From positions 1-59,556 of the forward strand of contig JAILNQ010000078.1 in the NCBI GenBank assembly GCA_024691425.1: 59,556 bases of DNA, read 5' to 3'. The notes under the pieces were generated by a model. The model was not told the DNA's origin. It was given only the letters and a program-made list of their open reading frames with translations, and made no database searches. Position 1 is the first letter of the stretch. Every line of letters begins with the position of its first letter. This document shows, in pieces, positions 1 through 9,842 of the stretch. The position numbers were made by a program, and so were the translations under genes. The DNA comes from Lachnospiraceae bacterium. GTDB taxonomy: Bacteria; Bacillota; Clostridia; Lachnospirales; Lachnospiraceae.

Positions 1-1055
1 CACATCTCTGTGCCTGCGGGAAGGTTGCACACACCTGTAACGTCTGTTGTCCTGAAGTAGAACTGAGGACGGTAGTTGTTGAAGAAAGGTGTATGACGGC
101 CACCCTCGTCCTTTGTAAGAACGTAAACCTGAGCCGTGAACTTCTTATGGCACTTAACCGAACCGGGCTTAGCTACAACCTGGCCACGCTCGATGTCAGT
201 CCTGTTGATACCACGGAGAAGGATACCGATGTTATCACCGGCCTGAGCCTCATCAAGAAGCTTTCTGAACATCTCGATACCTGTTACGACTGACTTCTGA
301 GTCTCTTCCTTGATACCGATGATCTCAACTTCGTCAGACATATGAAGAGTACCACGCTCAACTCTGCCTGTAGCAACCGTACCACGGCCTGTGATCGTGA
401 ATACGTCCTCAACAGGCATAAGGAAAGGCTTATCTGTGTCACGCTCGGGATCGGGAATGTAAGAATCAACCGTATCCATGAGCTCCATGATCTTGTCGCC
501 CCACTCGCTTGAAGGATCCTCAAGAGCCTTAAGAGCTGAACCCTTGATGATAGGACAATCCTTGAATCCGTACTCTTCAAGCTGCTCGGTAACTTCCATC
601 TCAACGAGCTCGATAAGCTCGGGATCGTCAACCATATCACACTTGTTAAGGAATACAACGATGTAAGGAACGCCAACCTGACGTGAAAGAAGGATGTGCT
701 CCTTGGTCTGAGCCATAACACCGTCTGTAGCTGCAACAACGAGGATAGCGCCATCCATCTGAGCTGCACCTGTGATCATGTTCTTAACGTAGTCAGCATG
801 TCCTGGGCAGTCAACGTGTGCATAGTGTCTCTTCTCTGTTGAGTACTCAACGTGAGCCGTTGAGATCGTGATACCACGCTCTCTCTCTTCGGGAGCCTTA
901 TCGATGTTCTCAAAATCTACCTTAACGTTACCGGCTACTCTCTCAGCAAGAACCTTTGTGATAGCTGCCGTAAGAGTTGTTTTACCATGGTCAACGTGAC
1001 CGATGGTACCGATATTACAATGGGTTTTACTTCTGTCAAATTTCTCTTTTGCCAT
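1..1055 (-). CDS. tuf: Elongation factor Tu (3' end cut by window edge)
   Basis: EF-Tu is the GTPase that carries aminoacyl-tRNA to the ribosomal A site. The reading frame starts at the ATG at 1055, behind a strong ribosome binding site, and gives [16 protein letters not shown] followed by the G1 motif GHVDHGKT at residues 19-26. The frame stays open to the window edge, so about 351 residues are present and roughly the last 45 of a normal EF-Tu of about 395 residues are missing. It is the last gene seen in the str operon (rpsL-rpsG-fusA-tuf) and also has its own promoter in the fusA-tuf gap. Identification is secure; only the truncation by the window prevents a full description. Confidence 0.98.
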   Translation of the reverse strand, partial: MAKEKFDRSKTHCNIGTIGHVDHGKTTLTAAITKVLAERVAGNVKVDFENIDKAPEERERGITISTAHVEYSTEKRHYAHVDCPGHADYVKNMITGAAQMDGAILVVAATDGVMAQTKEHILLSRQVGVPYIVVFLNKCDMVDDPELIELVEMEVTEQLEEYGFKDCPIIKGSALKALEDPSSEWGDKIMELMDTVDSYIPDPERDTDKPFLMPVEDVFTITGRGTVATGRVERGTLHMSDEVEIIGIKEETQKSVVTGIEMFRKLLDEAQAGDNIGILLRGINRTDIERGQVVAKPGSVKCHKKFTAQVYVLTKDEGGRHTPFFNNYRPQFYFRTTDVTGVCNLPAGTEM

Positions 1056-1120
1056 TTTAATTAATCCTCCTTAGAATTAAAAACTCTCTTCTCTCATGAG
1101 CTTTACGCTCGATAACAAAG

Positions 1121-1149
1121 ATTATATTTCATTTTCCTTATATTATCAA
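1121..1149 (-). promoter_or_regulatory. Sigma-A promoter of tuf
   Basis: On the minus strand TTGATA (1144-1149) and TATAAT (1121-1126) are separated by exactly 17 bases, 66 bases before the tuf start codon. This would allow tuf to be transcribed separately from the upstream str genes, as is common for this abundant protein. A small GAGC/GCTC hairpin lies in the leader. Confidence 0.75.
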
Positions 1150-1162
1150 GGAATTTTTGGTA

Positions 1163-3283
1163 TTAAGCCTTCTTTGCGGCGAGAACTTTTTCCTGTACCG
1201 ACTTCGGAACCGGCTCATACTTCTCAAAGAACATTGAGTAGTTACCGCGCCCCTGTGTCTTTGAACGAAGGTCTGTCGCATATCCGAACATCTCCGAAAG
1301 AGGAACGTAACCGCGTACGATCTTGCCGTTTCCGACGTCATCCATACCTTCGATACGGCCTCTTCTGCCGTTGATGTCGCCGATTACATCGCCCATGTAT
1401 TCCTCAGGCATTGTAACCTCAACCTTCATTATAGGCTCAAGAAGTATTGCTCCTGCCTGCTGCATAGCATCCTTGAAAGCAAGCGAACCTGCGATATGGA
1501 ATGCCATTTCTGACGAGTCAACCTCATGGTATGATCCGTCATAAACCGTTGCGTGTACTCCGACAACGGGGAAGCCACCGAGAATACCGGCTTTTGTAGC
1601 CTCTTCGATACCTTCGCCGACTGCGGGGATGTATTCCTTCGGAATCGCTCCGCCGACAACCTCGGAATCGAACTTGAACAGCTCGTCTCCGTTAGCATCC
1701 ATAGGCTCGAATCGGACTTTGCAGTGACCGTACTGGCCGCGGCCGCCCGACTGCTTCGCATATTTGCTTTCGATATCGACTGCCTTGGTGATCGCTTCCT
1801 TATATGCAACCTGAGGTGCTCCGACGTTCGCTTCAACCTTGAACTCACGAAGAAGCCTGTCCACGATGATCTCAAGGTGGAGCTCACCCATTCCGGCGAT
1901 GATGGTCTGACCTGTTTCCGGATCAGTATGCGCACGGAATGTGGGATCTTCTTCAGCAAGCTTTGCGAGCGATTCGCCGAGCTTTCCCTGGCCTGCTTTT
2001 GTCTTGGGCTCGATAGCGAGCTCGATAACGGGCTCCGGGAACTCCATCGACTCGAGGATGACAGGATGCTGCTCATCACAGATCGTATCACCCGTCGTAG
2101 TAAGCTTGAAGCCTACTGCCGCCGCAATATCTCCCGAATAAACCTTTTCGAGTTCCTCTCTCTTATTAGCGTGCATCTGAAGAATACGTCCGACACGCTC
2201 TTTCTTGCCCTTTGTTGCGTTAAGCACGTATGAACCTGAGTTCATTGTGCCTGAGTAAACCCTGAAAAATGCCAGTTTTCCGACGAACGGGTCTGACATG
2301 ATCTTGAATGCCAGAGCAGAGAACGGCTCCTCATCAGATGAATGCCTCTCTGTATCTTTTCCCTCAAGGTCAACACCCTTTATTGCAGGGATGTCGAGCG
2401 GGGACGGCATATATTCGATGACCGCATCAAGAAGCTTCTGAACGCCCTTGTTTCTGTATGCAGTTCCGCAGCATACAGGAACCGCCGTGCACTCACATGT
2501 TCCTTTGCGGAGCGCCTTCTTTAAGTCATCAACAGTAATTGATTCAGGATCCTCAAGGTAGGCCATCATCGTATCATCATCAAGCTCTGCGCACTTCTCA
2601 ACGAGCTCTTCATGATACATCTCGGCCTCGTTCTTCATGTCGTCGGGTATATCTACTATAGAAATATCCTCGCCCTTGTCATCGTTATAAATGTATGCCT
2701 GCATCTCAAAAAGGTCTATTATGCCTTTGAAAGAGTCTTCCTTACCTATCGGCAGCTGGATGACGATGGCATTTTTACCTAAACGGTTTCTTATCTGATC
2801 CACGGCAGAATAAAAATCAGCGCCGAGAATGTCCATCTTATTGATGAACGCCATACGGGGAACATTATATGTATCCGCCTGACGCCAAACATTCTCTGAC
2901 TGAGGTTCAACGCCGCCTTTTGCACAGAACACGCCTACAGCTCCATCGAGGACACGGAGCGATCTCTCAACTTCGACCGTGAAATCAACGTGGCCCGGAG
3001 TATCGATAATGTTGATACGATGCTCAAGCGCACCTGCCTTGGGCTTGCAGTGATCCTGCAGCGTCCAGTGACACGTCGTAGCCGCGGAAGTAATAGTGAT
3101 ACCTCTTTCCTGCTCCTGCTCCATCCAGTCCATGGTAGCCGTGCCATCATGAGTCTCACCTATCTTATGATTGATACCGGTGTAATACAGTATACGCTCA
3201 GTCGTTGTGGTCTTACCCGCATCGATATGAGCCATGATACCGATATTCCTGGTTCTCTCCAATGGATAATCTCTTCCAGCCAA
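1163..3283 (-). CDS. fusA: Elongation factor G
   Basis: EF-G is the ribosomal translocase GTPase (706 residues, normal length). The G1 motif AHIDAGKTT is at residues 18-26, followed by the switch II region with DTPGHVDFT and the NKMD guanine-specificity motif; the C-terminal half shows the usual domains III-V, including GRRGRIEGM. The start codon is a TTG at 3283 with AGGAGG eight bases upstream. It lies 15 bases after rpsG in the str operon. Nothing is missing or frameshifted. Confidence 0.97.
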   Translation of the reverse strand: MAGRDYPLERTRNIGIMAHIDAGKTTTTERILYYTGINHKIGETHDGTATMDWMEQEQERGITITSAATTCHWTLQDHCKPKAGALEHRINIIDTPGHVDFTVEVERSLRVLDGAVGVFCAKGGVEPQSENVWRQADTYNVPRMAFINKMDILGADFYSAVDQIRNRLGKNAIVIQLPIGKEDSFKGIIDLFEMQAYIYNDDKGEDISIVDIPDDMKNEAEMYHEELVEKCAELDDDTMMAYLEDPESITVDDLKKALRKGTCECTAVPVCCGTAYRNKGVQKLLDAVIEYMPSPLDIPAIKGVDLEGKDTERHSSDEEPFSALAFKIMSDPFVGKLAFFRVYSGTMNSGSYVLNATKGKKERVGRILQMHANKREELEKVYSGDIAAAVGFKLTTTGDTICDEQHPVILESMEFPEPVIELAIEPKTKAGQGKLGESLAKLAEEDPTFRAHTDPETGQTIIAGMGELHLEIIVDRLLREFKVEANVGAPQVAYKEAITKAVDIESKYAKQSGGRGQYGHCKVRFEPMDANGDELFKFDSEVVGGAIPKEYIPAVGEGIEEATKAGILGGFPVVGVHATVYDGSYHEVDSSEMAFHIAGSLAFKDAMQQAGAILLEPIMKVEVTMPEEYMGDVIGDINGRRGRIEGMDDVGNGKIVRGYVPLSEMFGYATDLRSKTQGRGNYSMFFEKYEPVPKSVQEKVLAAKKA

Positions 3284-3298
3284 GATTTTTTCCTCCTA

Positions 3299-3802
<504 letters not shown>

Positions 3803-3885
3803 TCAGGTACTCACAACAGAAATCTTTGTGTACGCGCTGGTGATCAAAATCCCAACACTCAACTTCATTTCCTGTGATAGTTACC

Positions 3886-4308
3886 TTACTTCTTAGGACG
3901 CTTTGCGCCGTACTTCGAACGGGCCTGGTTTCTGTTCGCAACACCCGCCGTGTCAAGCGTACCGCGGATAACGTGATAACGTGTACCGGGTAAGTCCTTT
4001 ACTCTTCCGCCTCTTACAAGAACAACGCTATGTTCCTGAAGATTGTGGCCTTCACCGGGAATGTAGCTGGTAACTTCGATTCCGTTTGAAAGACGCACTC
4101 TGGCGATCTTACGAAGAGCCGAGTTAGGTTTCTTGGGGGTAGCTGTCTTAACAGCAGTGCACACGCCGCGCTTCTGCGGTGATGAAGTATCAATAGGCTT
4201 CTTATGAAGAGAATTGAAACCCTTACCGAGAGCAGGTGCAGCAGACTTCTTTGCAGAAGTTTCTCTACCCTTTCTTACTAACTGGTTAAATGTTGGCATT
4301 CTTTTCAC
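3886..4308 (-). CDS. rpsL: 30S ribosomal protein S12
   Basis: S12 is the decoding-centre ribosomal protein (140 residues). The signature [18 protein letters not shown] and the loop [18 protein letters not shown] are present, with the lysines that are mutated in streptomycin-resistant strains still lysine. The start ATG at 4308 is preceded by AAGGAGGTGAAAAG. It is the first gene of the str operon and directly follows a perfect sigma-A promoter. In many Firmicutes an L7Ae-like gene precedes rpsL; none is seen here. Confidence 0.98.
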   Translation of the reverse strand: MKRMPTFNQLVRKGRETSAKKSAAPALGKGFNSLHKKPIDTSSPQKRGVCTAVKTATPKKPNSALRKIARVRLSNGIEVTSYIPGEGHNLQEHSVVLVRGGRVKDLPGTRYHVIRGTLDTAGVANRNQARSKYGAKRPKK

Positions 4309-4412
4309 CTCCTTCTTTTCTTATTATCAAATAGAACGCTTGCATAAAACGCGCCTGATGTCCTTACATATGGACGCACCAAAATAAAGCGCATTTTCGT
4401 GCACGCTAAAAA

Positions 4413-4441
4413 ATTATAAGTAATGAAATTGGGGATGTCAA
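4413..4441 (-). promoter_or_regulatory. Consensus sigma-A promoter of the str operon
   Basis: TTGACA (4436-4441) and TATAAT (4413-4418) on the minus strand have a 17-base spacer, a perfect match to the housekeeping consensus. The leader to rpsL is about 100 bases. The promoter lies immediately downstream of the pilT-like stop codon, so the str operon does not depend on read-through from the pilus operon. Confidence 0.9.
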
Positions 4442-4460
4442 GGATTTTTTTCCGCGAAAA

Positions 4461-5531
4461 TCACTTATTTACCAAACTGATCTTCTTCTGGAGCAGTTCC
4501 TGATTCGTGGCATAGGTAAGAGCGGTCTTATCCGTGATCTTTCCTTCCTTATATAAATTAAGAAGACTTGTGTCCATAGCTATCATGTCGTCAGCGGCCG
4601 AAGCATAGATCATTCCGTCTATCTGATGGACTTTTGACTCCCTTATCATGTTCCTTATGGCGGGCGTGAGCGTCATGATCTCAAACGCGGGAACAAGTCC
4701 GCCGTCCGTTGATGGAACGAGCTGCTGCGATACGACTGCCTGAAGCACCATCGAGAGCTGAAGCGCTATCTGATGTTGCTGGTTGGGCGGGAAAGCATCA
4801 ATAATACGGTCTATCGTGTTCGATGCACCGATCGTATGAAGCGTTGACAGAACCAGGTGTCCTGTTTCTGCTGCCGTCATAGCAACGTTCATAGTCTCAT
4901 AGTCACGCATCTCGCCGAGCAGGATAACATCAGGGCTCTGGCGGAGCGATGCACGCAAAGCAGTAAGGTAGCTGTCGGTATCGGTAACGACCTCACGCTG
5001 GCTGACGATGCTCATCTTGTGCATATGAAGATACTCGAGAGGATCCTCGAGCGTGATTATGTGTGAATGGCGCGTGGAATTGATGTGGTCGATCATGCAG
5101 GCGAGCGTTGTTGATTTTCCGCTTCCGGCAGGTCCTGTTATAAGGACCATTCCCTTCTTCCTGTCCGCAAACTCTATGATGTTCTGAGGGATATGGCGTT
5201 CCTTCGGATCCGGGATCTTGAACGTTATGACACGGATGACCGCGGAGAGCGAACCCCTCTGCTTATAGGCATTTATACGGAAACGGGCAACGCCTTTTAT
5301 CGCGAATGAGAAATCGTCATCGCCGAATTTCTGCAGTCTTGACATATCTCGTCCTCCGGCGAGTTCATATATCTCGGTTATGAGAACCGCCGTGTCTGCA
5401 GGCATGAGCTTCTCGCTCGTTTCCTCCACGAACACGCCCTTCCTCTTATAAGAAAGCGGAAGTCCTGCTACTATGAATATGTCCGATGCGCCGTCCTGTG
5501 TGATTTTTGCTAAGGTTTCATCTACTGCCAT
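4461..5531 (-). CDS. pilT: PilT-like twitching/retraction ATPase
   Basis: This is a hexameric secretion-type ATPase of the GspE/PilT family (356 residues). It has Walker A GPAGSGKST (133-141), an Asp box TLEDPLEY (160-167), Walker B DVILLGEMRD (201-210), a His box ending STLHT (229-233) and the PilT-type motif TPAIRNMIRE near residue 290. That last motif and the length point to a retraction-type (PilT) rather than an assembly (PilB) ATPase. It is the last gene of the pilus-like operon and the only motor ATPase in the window. It acts at the cytoplasmic face of the membrane, presumably with the PilC-like protein encoded at 7337-8398. No assembly ATPase or prepilin peptidase gene is next to it. 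Confidence 0.9.
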   Translation of the reverse strand: MAVDETLAKITQDGASDIFIVAGLPLSYKRKGVFVEETSEKLMPADTAVLITEIYELAGGRDMSRLQKFGDDDFSFAIKGVARFRINAYKQRGSLSAVIRVITFKIPDPKERHIPQNIIEFADRKKGMVLITGPAGSGKSTTLACMIDHINSTRHSHIITLEDPLEYLHMHKMSIVSQREVVTDTDSYLTALRASLRQSPDVILLGEMRDYETMNVAMTAAETGHLVLSTLHTIGASNTIDRIIDAFPPNQQHQIALQLSMVLQAVVSQQLVPSTDGGLVPAFEIMTLTPAIRNMIRESKVHQIDGMIYASAADDMIAMDTSLLNLYKEGKITDKTALTYATNQELLQKKISLVNK

Positions 5532-5552
5532 CTCGTCTCTCCTAACTGTTGA

Positions 5553-6065
5553 TCAAAATAGAAGTTTTGTTCCGGATTCTCCTTCTTCGCCTTCCTTAAC
5601 GCTCTCGAGCCATTCCCTGTTGACTTTTGTCGTCCACTCATCGACCTTGAAAAGACTGTCGTCGTTTATGTCCGGGTAGCAGACTTTCAAAGTCACGTTA
5701 AGATTCTGCCCGCTCGTTACCGCTATTGTATAGGACAGTTTCTTTCCGCCGTCCTCGCTGTCTGAGACCTCGATCTTCTCATTGTCGGAGAACAGCTTCT
5801 CTATACCGTCATAATACTCTTTTTTGCCATCGCTCACCCGCGCATGCTTCGACAGAAGCGCCTCGATGTTGGCTAAGTAGATCTCCGCCATCCTGTTCGC
5901 TTCATAATAGCTCGCGGTTCTTTCGGCTGCTTCTTTTGAGAGCACGTAATCCGATCTGGCCGACATGTATGAAAGCGCGGCAAAGGTAACAAGCGCCAGA
6001 AGCACGAATGTCACAAGTATTGAACTGGTTCCGATATTTATTCCGCCGGAATGCTTCTTCTCCAT
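5553..6065 (-). CDS. Pseudopilin-like membrane-anchored protein
   Basis: The product has 170 residues with a short polar N-terminus, a single hydrophobic helix at about residues 15-35 (SSILVTFVLLALVTFAALSY), and a soluble domain that begins with a helical stretch (YVLSKEAAERTASYYEANRM). The layout is that of a type IV pilin or pseudopilin, but the canonical G^FTLIE cleavage motif is not present (the helix is preceded by GINIGTS). It lies three bases after the preceding pseudopilin-like gene and 21 bases before pilT. I cannot name a family with certainty. A minor-pilin role is inferred from topology and neighbours. Confidence 0.7.
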   Translation of the reverse strand: MEKKHSGGINIGTSSILVTFVLLALVTFAALSYMSARSDYVLSKEAAERTASYYEANRMAEIYLANIEALLSKHARVSDGKKEYYDGIEKLFSDNEKIEVSDSEDGGKKLSYTIAVTSGQNLNVTLKVCYPDINDDSLFKVDEWTTKVNREWLESVKEGEEGESGTKLLF

Positions 6066-6068
6066 CTA

Positions 6069-6521
6069 TTACCCCTTCGTCCGATTCATGTATTTCGTAA
6101 CGTCAAGCGTGTATATCTCTGTGTAATCGGAAAGCCTGACGATCCTTATCTCCATGTTCTGTATTGCTCCGTTCGGCGTCATGGTGACGTCTCCTACATA
6201 AGCGGCGTTCTCGAATCCGCAAACTTCGAATTCGGAATCATAGAAGACCTCGAAAAATCCCTCTCCGCCGCGTATCGCATCAGGATAGTGTTCTAAAACC
6301 GAATCGATGTCCCCGTCAGTTCCGCGCATAACTTCTGCGAATCCCTGTGCTATCGAAACAGACTCGTTGAGCTCGACTGTTTCCTGCGTCATGACATATG
6401 AGGTCACGAACAGCTTCACGCAGACTGCGCCGCATGCGGCGAAAAGAAGAATCGTTATGATCAGTTCCATAAGGAACAGCGATGTTTTTGACTTTAAATA
6501 TTTATTCACTGTCATCACCAT
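6069..6521 (-). CDS. Prepilin-like protein with an E at the +5-like position
   Basis: About 150 residues. The N-terminal hydrophobic segment SLFLMELIITILLFA resembles the pilin FxxxE signature: a glutamate sits five residues into the helix, as in type IV prepilins, although no glycine precedes it. The rest is a small soluble domain. Three in-frame starts are possible (ATG 6521, ATG 6515, GTG 6509), all overlapping the end of the upstream gene. I give the longest form. The overlap implies translational coupling in the pilus-like operon. Confidence 0.7.
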   Translation of the reverse strand: MVMTVNKYLKSKTSLFLMELIITILLFAACGAVCVKLFVTSYVMTQETVELNESVSIAQGFAEVMRGTDGDIDSVLEHYPDAIRGGEGFFEVFYDSEFEVCGFENAAYVGDVTMTPNGAIQNMEIRIVRLSDYTEIYTLDVTKYMNRTKG

Positions 6522-7008
6522 CCGTTCCGCTGTACATGGTCACATAGAACTCGGTGTTCTCACCGTTCGAATCTTTCACGATGAAATGATAGAGCGAACT
6601 GCTTTCCTTCTCAACGGAAAAATCGCTTACGGCAAGTATTTTTGTTCCCGCATCAAATTTGAAATCATAGGACTCATCTGCGGTAAATTCCGTAAGATAC
6701 CCGTCCACGACGAACAGGTACGTTACATATTTCTTTCCGTCGGACTCCTGATAAAGCTTTAGCGCCGACCGGCCGCCGCCTATGTCCACAACCTCGGCAC
6801 CGCCCGTGCTGTCATGCGATCTCATTTTTTCGGTAACATATGAAAGCGCAGTGCGTTTTTCATAGTTCGTGCTCATGTTAGATACCGTGCTCTTGTATAT
6901 CTGCGCTCCGAAGAGCACAACGAACAGAGCTGTTATTGCGAATGCACCGAACAGCGCGAGAATGAAAAGAAAATCGACTACAGATTTTTTTCTCTTGGCA
7001 AAATTCAT
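6502..7008 (-). CDS. DUF4860-like pseudopilin
   Basis: 168 residues with an N-terminal basic stretch (MNFAKRKKS), then a hydrophobic helix that begins VVDFLFILALFGAFAITAL, and a beta-rich soluble domain. The sequence resembles the DUF4860 family found in Clostridia beside pilus genes; this is recalled from family knowledge, not searched. It starts at ATG 7008, overlapping the stop codon of the upstream gene as ATGA. The likely role is a minor component of the pilus-like filament. Confidence 0.7.
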   Translation of the reverse strand: MNFAKRKKSVVDFLFILALFGAFAITALFVVLFGAQIYKSTVSNMSTNYEKRTALSYVTEKMRSHDSTGGAEVVDIGGGRSALKLYQESDGKKYVTYLFVVDGYLTEFTADESYDFKFDAGTKILAVSDFSVEKESSSLYHFIVKDSNGENTEFYVTMYSGTDGDDSE

Positions 7009-7340
7009 TTCCCGTGTATCTCCACTATAGTAACGGAAGGCATGATGTTATCACCCACCGGAACATAATCCACGATATATCTTGACTTGTCGTATGTGAG
7101 CCCGTAATGATTTTCAATGTAGGCAAGGCTCGGGGGATAATATCCCTCTACGGCATAGCAGTGTATGATATCCCTGCTCACAGCATCTGTCAGCACCTGC
7201 TTCTGGTCCTTTGCGGACGTCGAGGATATGAACGAAATCCCGAGAAGGAAGGCGATGATGATTGCGATGAAGAAGAATACCGAAAAATTCATCGATTCCA
7301 ATATGCGTTTTCGAATCGTTGGTCTGTTGAATCTGTTCAT
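7005..7340 (-). CDS. Short pseudopilin-like protein
   Basis: 111 residues. A basic N-terminus (NRFNRPTIRKRI) is followed by a hydrophobic helix (SVFFFIAIIIAFLLGISFIS) and a small soluble domain containing the pilin-like phrase CYAVEGYYPPSL. YPPSL in that position is frequent in Gram-positive prepilins, where substrate-like segments follow the helix. The leader lacks an obvious prepilin peptidase glycine. It overlaps pilC by four bases and the next gene by four bases, so it is translationally coupled on both sides. Confidence 0.7.
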   Translation of the reverse strand: MNRFNRPTIRKRILESMNFSVFFFIAIIIAFLLGISFISSTSAKDQKQVLTDAVSRDIIHCYAVEGYYPPSLAYIENHYGLTYDKSRYIVDYVPVGDNIMPSVTIVEIHGK

Positions 7341-8398
7341 CCGATACTACCCATGACTCCCATAAGCGGCAGCATTACCGATAAAAGAATGAGGCATACT
7401 ACTACTGAAAGAATGATTACGAGCGTAGGCTCGAGCACGGAAATGAGATTCGTCATCTTCTCATCGACTTCCTCGTCATAGCCGACCGCTATTTTCTCAA
7501 GCACCTTGTCAACCGAACCGGTCCTGTAACCGACCGAGATCATCCTTGAATACATGTTGGAGAAAATCCCTGCGCTGCTGAGCGCGTCCGCAAAGGAAAC
7601 TCCCTCCGTCATAAGCTCCTTGCTCTTTTTTATCTTTTCAGTCATGTCGCTGTTATCGACAAGATTCGATACCATTGCAAGACTCTCGTCAGTATCAAGT
7701 CCCGCGCTCATCGTAAGCGCCATTCCCGATGCGAACCTTCCCGCCGCGATCTTGTCATAAAGCGCTCTCGTTGCAAAGAACTTTGAAAGGAATCCGCGGA
7801 GCTTCTCCCTTCCCTGCTTTGTTTTCGTAAGAATGAATATCGCGACGATGAGAAACGCTGCGATTATCACGATAACAAGGGCGTATCTGCTGACCACACG
7901 TCCGAAATCGAGCATTCCTTTTGAAAATCCCGTCATTTCCGTTCCGAGCTGCTGGAACACATCATTGAATATCGGGAGCACTTTCACTACGAGGACGAGT
8001 ATTACGATGAGCATCATCCCGACGATGAGCATAGGGTAAGTGACCGCGCTCTTTATGCCTCTTGCGACATTCTCTTCGCGGTTATAGTGGAAAGCTAAGG
8101 CTCTCATTACCTCTTCAAGCTTACCCGACTGTTCGCCGATCTCAATCATATCGAGCGCATACTTCGGAAATACTTTTGAAGCTTCAACTGAATGATGGAA
8201 TGTATCGCCCTCGTTGCACTTATCGAGGATCGCCTGCAGGATTTCCCGTCCCTCATCCGTCGTAGCGTCATCAAGCATGATCGATATACCCTCCATCGGA
8301 GAGATACCGGCATTCAGTATCATTGCTATCTGATCGCAGAACATGGACAGTTCCTGATTGTTCAGAAGCTTTTTCGTATTCTTTCCGTTCATTGTCAC
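7337..8398 (-). CDS. pilC: PilC/GspF-type pilus assembly membrane protein
   Basis: 353 residues with two GspF domains, each followed by hydrophobic helices (AVTYPMLIVGMMLIVILVLVVKVLP... and the C-terminal LVIILSVVVCLILLSVMLP). This is the inner-membrane platform protein that couples the motor ATPase to the growing pilus. The motif MALTMSAGLDTDESL matches the conserved second GspF domain. Start is GTG 8398 or ATG 8392; both have GGAGG upstream. It opens the pilus part of the operon and follows the transglutaminase-like gene by 30 bases. Confidence 0.92.
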   Translation of the reverse strand: MTMNGKNTKKLLNNQELSMFCDQIAMILNAGISPMEGISIMLDDATTDEGREILQAILDKCNEGDTFHHSVEASKVFPKYALDMIEIGEQSGKLEEVMRALAFHYNREENVARGIKSAVTYPMLIVGMMLIVILVLVVKVLPIFNDVFQQLGTEMTGFSKGMLDFGRVVSRYALVIVIIAAFLIVAIFILTKTKQGREKLRGFLSKFFATRALYDKIAAGRFASGMALTMSAGLDTDESLAMVSNLVDNSDMTEKIKKSKELMTEGVSFADALSSAGIFSNMYSRMISVGYRTGSVDKVLEKIAVGYDEEVDEKMTNLISVLEPTLVIILSVVVCLILLSVMLPLMGVMGSIG

Positions 8399-8428
8399 CC
8401 ATCCTCCATCGGTAGTTATAAGAATGAT

Positions 8429-9373
8429 TCAGTACGTGTATTTTGTCGTGTAGTTATTTCCGTCGCCGATAAAACTCTTTATCTTCTTCGTTCCGGCATT
8501 AGCCGCGAACGTCGGATCCATGAGCGTCCAGTCAACTCCGTCGAACTCGATGATCCCGTTTATCCATCCTTCATCCTCGATATATGCAGTGATCCATGCA
8601 TGGTAAGCATCCCCTGCATAACCGAACTCAAGCTTCGTCGGAATCCTCTGGCTGCGCAGCATCGCCGCCATCAGAGCCGCATAGTCAAAGCATATTCCCT
8701 TCTTTTCCTTGAGAACCTGATCGACATTCGGAACATAATCCGGCTTGACCGTCGCCGCCCTCTCATGATCGTAAGTGATGTTCTTGACTACAAAATCATA
8801 TACGGCCGCAACAACTTCGATATCCGAAGCCTTTCCTTCGGCAAGTTCCTTGCCGAGCTGAACAACGTCGGATTCTAAGTTGAACTGAACATAGCAGTTC
8901 GGATACAGATAAGGCAGGAACTGGTCCGGCATCGTAACGCTCATCTCTTCGGCGAACTTGGTCGCATACATTCCGTCCTCGCCCATTCCTTCATAGGCAA
9001 CGACCGAGTAGTTTCCGTCTCCGAGCGAGAGCGGTATTACCGAGTCGCCTTCAGGGATGATGTATGTATAGGTCACGCTGTCGTCACACGATATCTGTAT
9101 CTTGATATCATCATTCTCGCCGGTGCTCTTTACGTAAAGATAACCTTCATCACAGTTCGTTGCATCAACCGTAAGCTCGTCACCGCCGAACACGAGCTCC
9201 CCGCCCGCAACCGGAGTAAGGCACTTCGGTTCATTGCTCCTGTTCTGCTGGGAGTGTATCTTCGAGATCTTTACAACGGTTTCTTCCGGTTCGCCGCAGG
9301 CCGAGAAAGTAAGCGCCGCTATCAGAATGCATGCCGTCAATATGCACTTATTTTGACAAAACCGCTTGAACAA
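8429..9373 (-). CDS. Transglutaminase-like lipoprotein
   Basis: 314 residues with a lipoprotein signal (hydrophobic ILTACILIAALTFSAC, lipobox FSAC), so it is probably anchored outside the membrane. The C-terminal half is a transglutaminase-like/cysteine protease domain with the catalytic triad visible as GICFDYAA (Cys), YHAWITAY (His) and LMDPTFA (Asp). The N-terminal half has no family I can name. The start is TTG at 9373 with GGAGG six bases before it, inside the end of the upstream gene. Its place between the sigma/anti-sigma pair and pilC suggests processing or cross-linking of surface proteins, possibly the pilins; this is inference. Confidence 0.85.
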   Translation of the reverse strand: MFKRFCQNKCILTACILIAALTFSACGEPEETVVKISKIHSQQNRSNEPKCLTPVAGGELVFGGDELTVDATNCDEGYLYVKSTGENDDIKIQISCDDSVTYTYIIPEGDSVIPLSLGDGNYSVVAYEGMGEDGMYATKFAEEMSVTMPDQFLPYLYPNCYVQFNLESDVVQLGKELAEGKASDIEVVAAVYDFVVKNITYDHERAATVKPDYVPNVDQVLKEKKGICFDYAALMAAMLRSQRIPTKLEFGYAGDAYHAWITAYIEDEGWINGIIEFDGVDWTLMDPTFAANAGTKKIKSFIGDGNNYTTKYTY

Positions 9374-9842
9374 CTCCGCCCTCCGTATCGGGTATGTATA
9401 TATTGAGCGTCCCGCTCACAAAATGGAATTTCACGGTTCCGTCCGGATCCGTTTCCGACGGATAGAGTACCGAACCGTCTTCCCTCTTCGCATATATGCC
9501 GTCGTAGTCGATATCGCTGCCGCTCACATTCATGACGAAAACGCCGTTTTCTTCATCAAGATAATGCGATGTGACCTTTATATCGGTTTTATGCGGCTTT
9601 GAATCTGCTTCTTTTCCTTCTATATAGAATACAACCGGACAGACGAGCACGAGAAGCAATAGCGCTATGGAAAGCCATTTGCCTGTCTTTACGAGTGTTG
9701 TATTCGCTATGTTCTTGAACAGAAGTGCATCCAGTGACTGGGTGTTCGGTTTCTGTTCGCAGGCGGCGAAGACATTCTGAAGTGCTTCGTTCGCCGCTTT
9801 TTTATTTATGCTGTATGTCTTATTTCTTCTAAACATCTTCAA
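9348..9842 (-). CDS. Probable anti-sigma factor, single-pass membrane protein
   Basis: 164 residues. The N-terminal 55 or so residues are polar and presumably cytoplasmic, a single transmembrane helix lies at about 56-74 (WLSIALLLLVLVCPVVFYI), and the remainder is an extracytoplasmic beta-rich domain. It overlaps the upstream ECF sigma gene by 14 bases and the downstream lipoprotein gene by 26. This topology and position are typical of an ECF-linked anti-sigma protein, but the zinc-binding HxxxCxxC motif is absent. The role is therefore inferred from context. Confidence 0.65.
   Translation of the reverse strand: MKMFRRNKTYSINKKAANEALQNVFAACEQKPNTQSLDALLFKNIANTTLVKTGKWLSIALLLLVLVCPVVFYIEGKEADSKPHKTDIKVTSHYLDEENGVFVMNVSGSDIDYDGIYAKREDGSVLYPSETDPDGTVKFHFVSGTLNIYIPDTEGGVVQAVLSK

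Noticed and set aside
1553-2233. 226-residue plus-strand frame
   Set aside because: Antisense to fusA with no ribosome binding site or domain.
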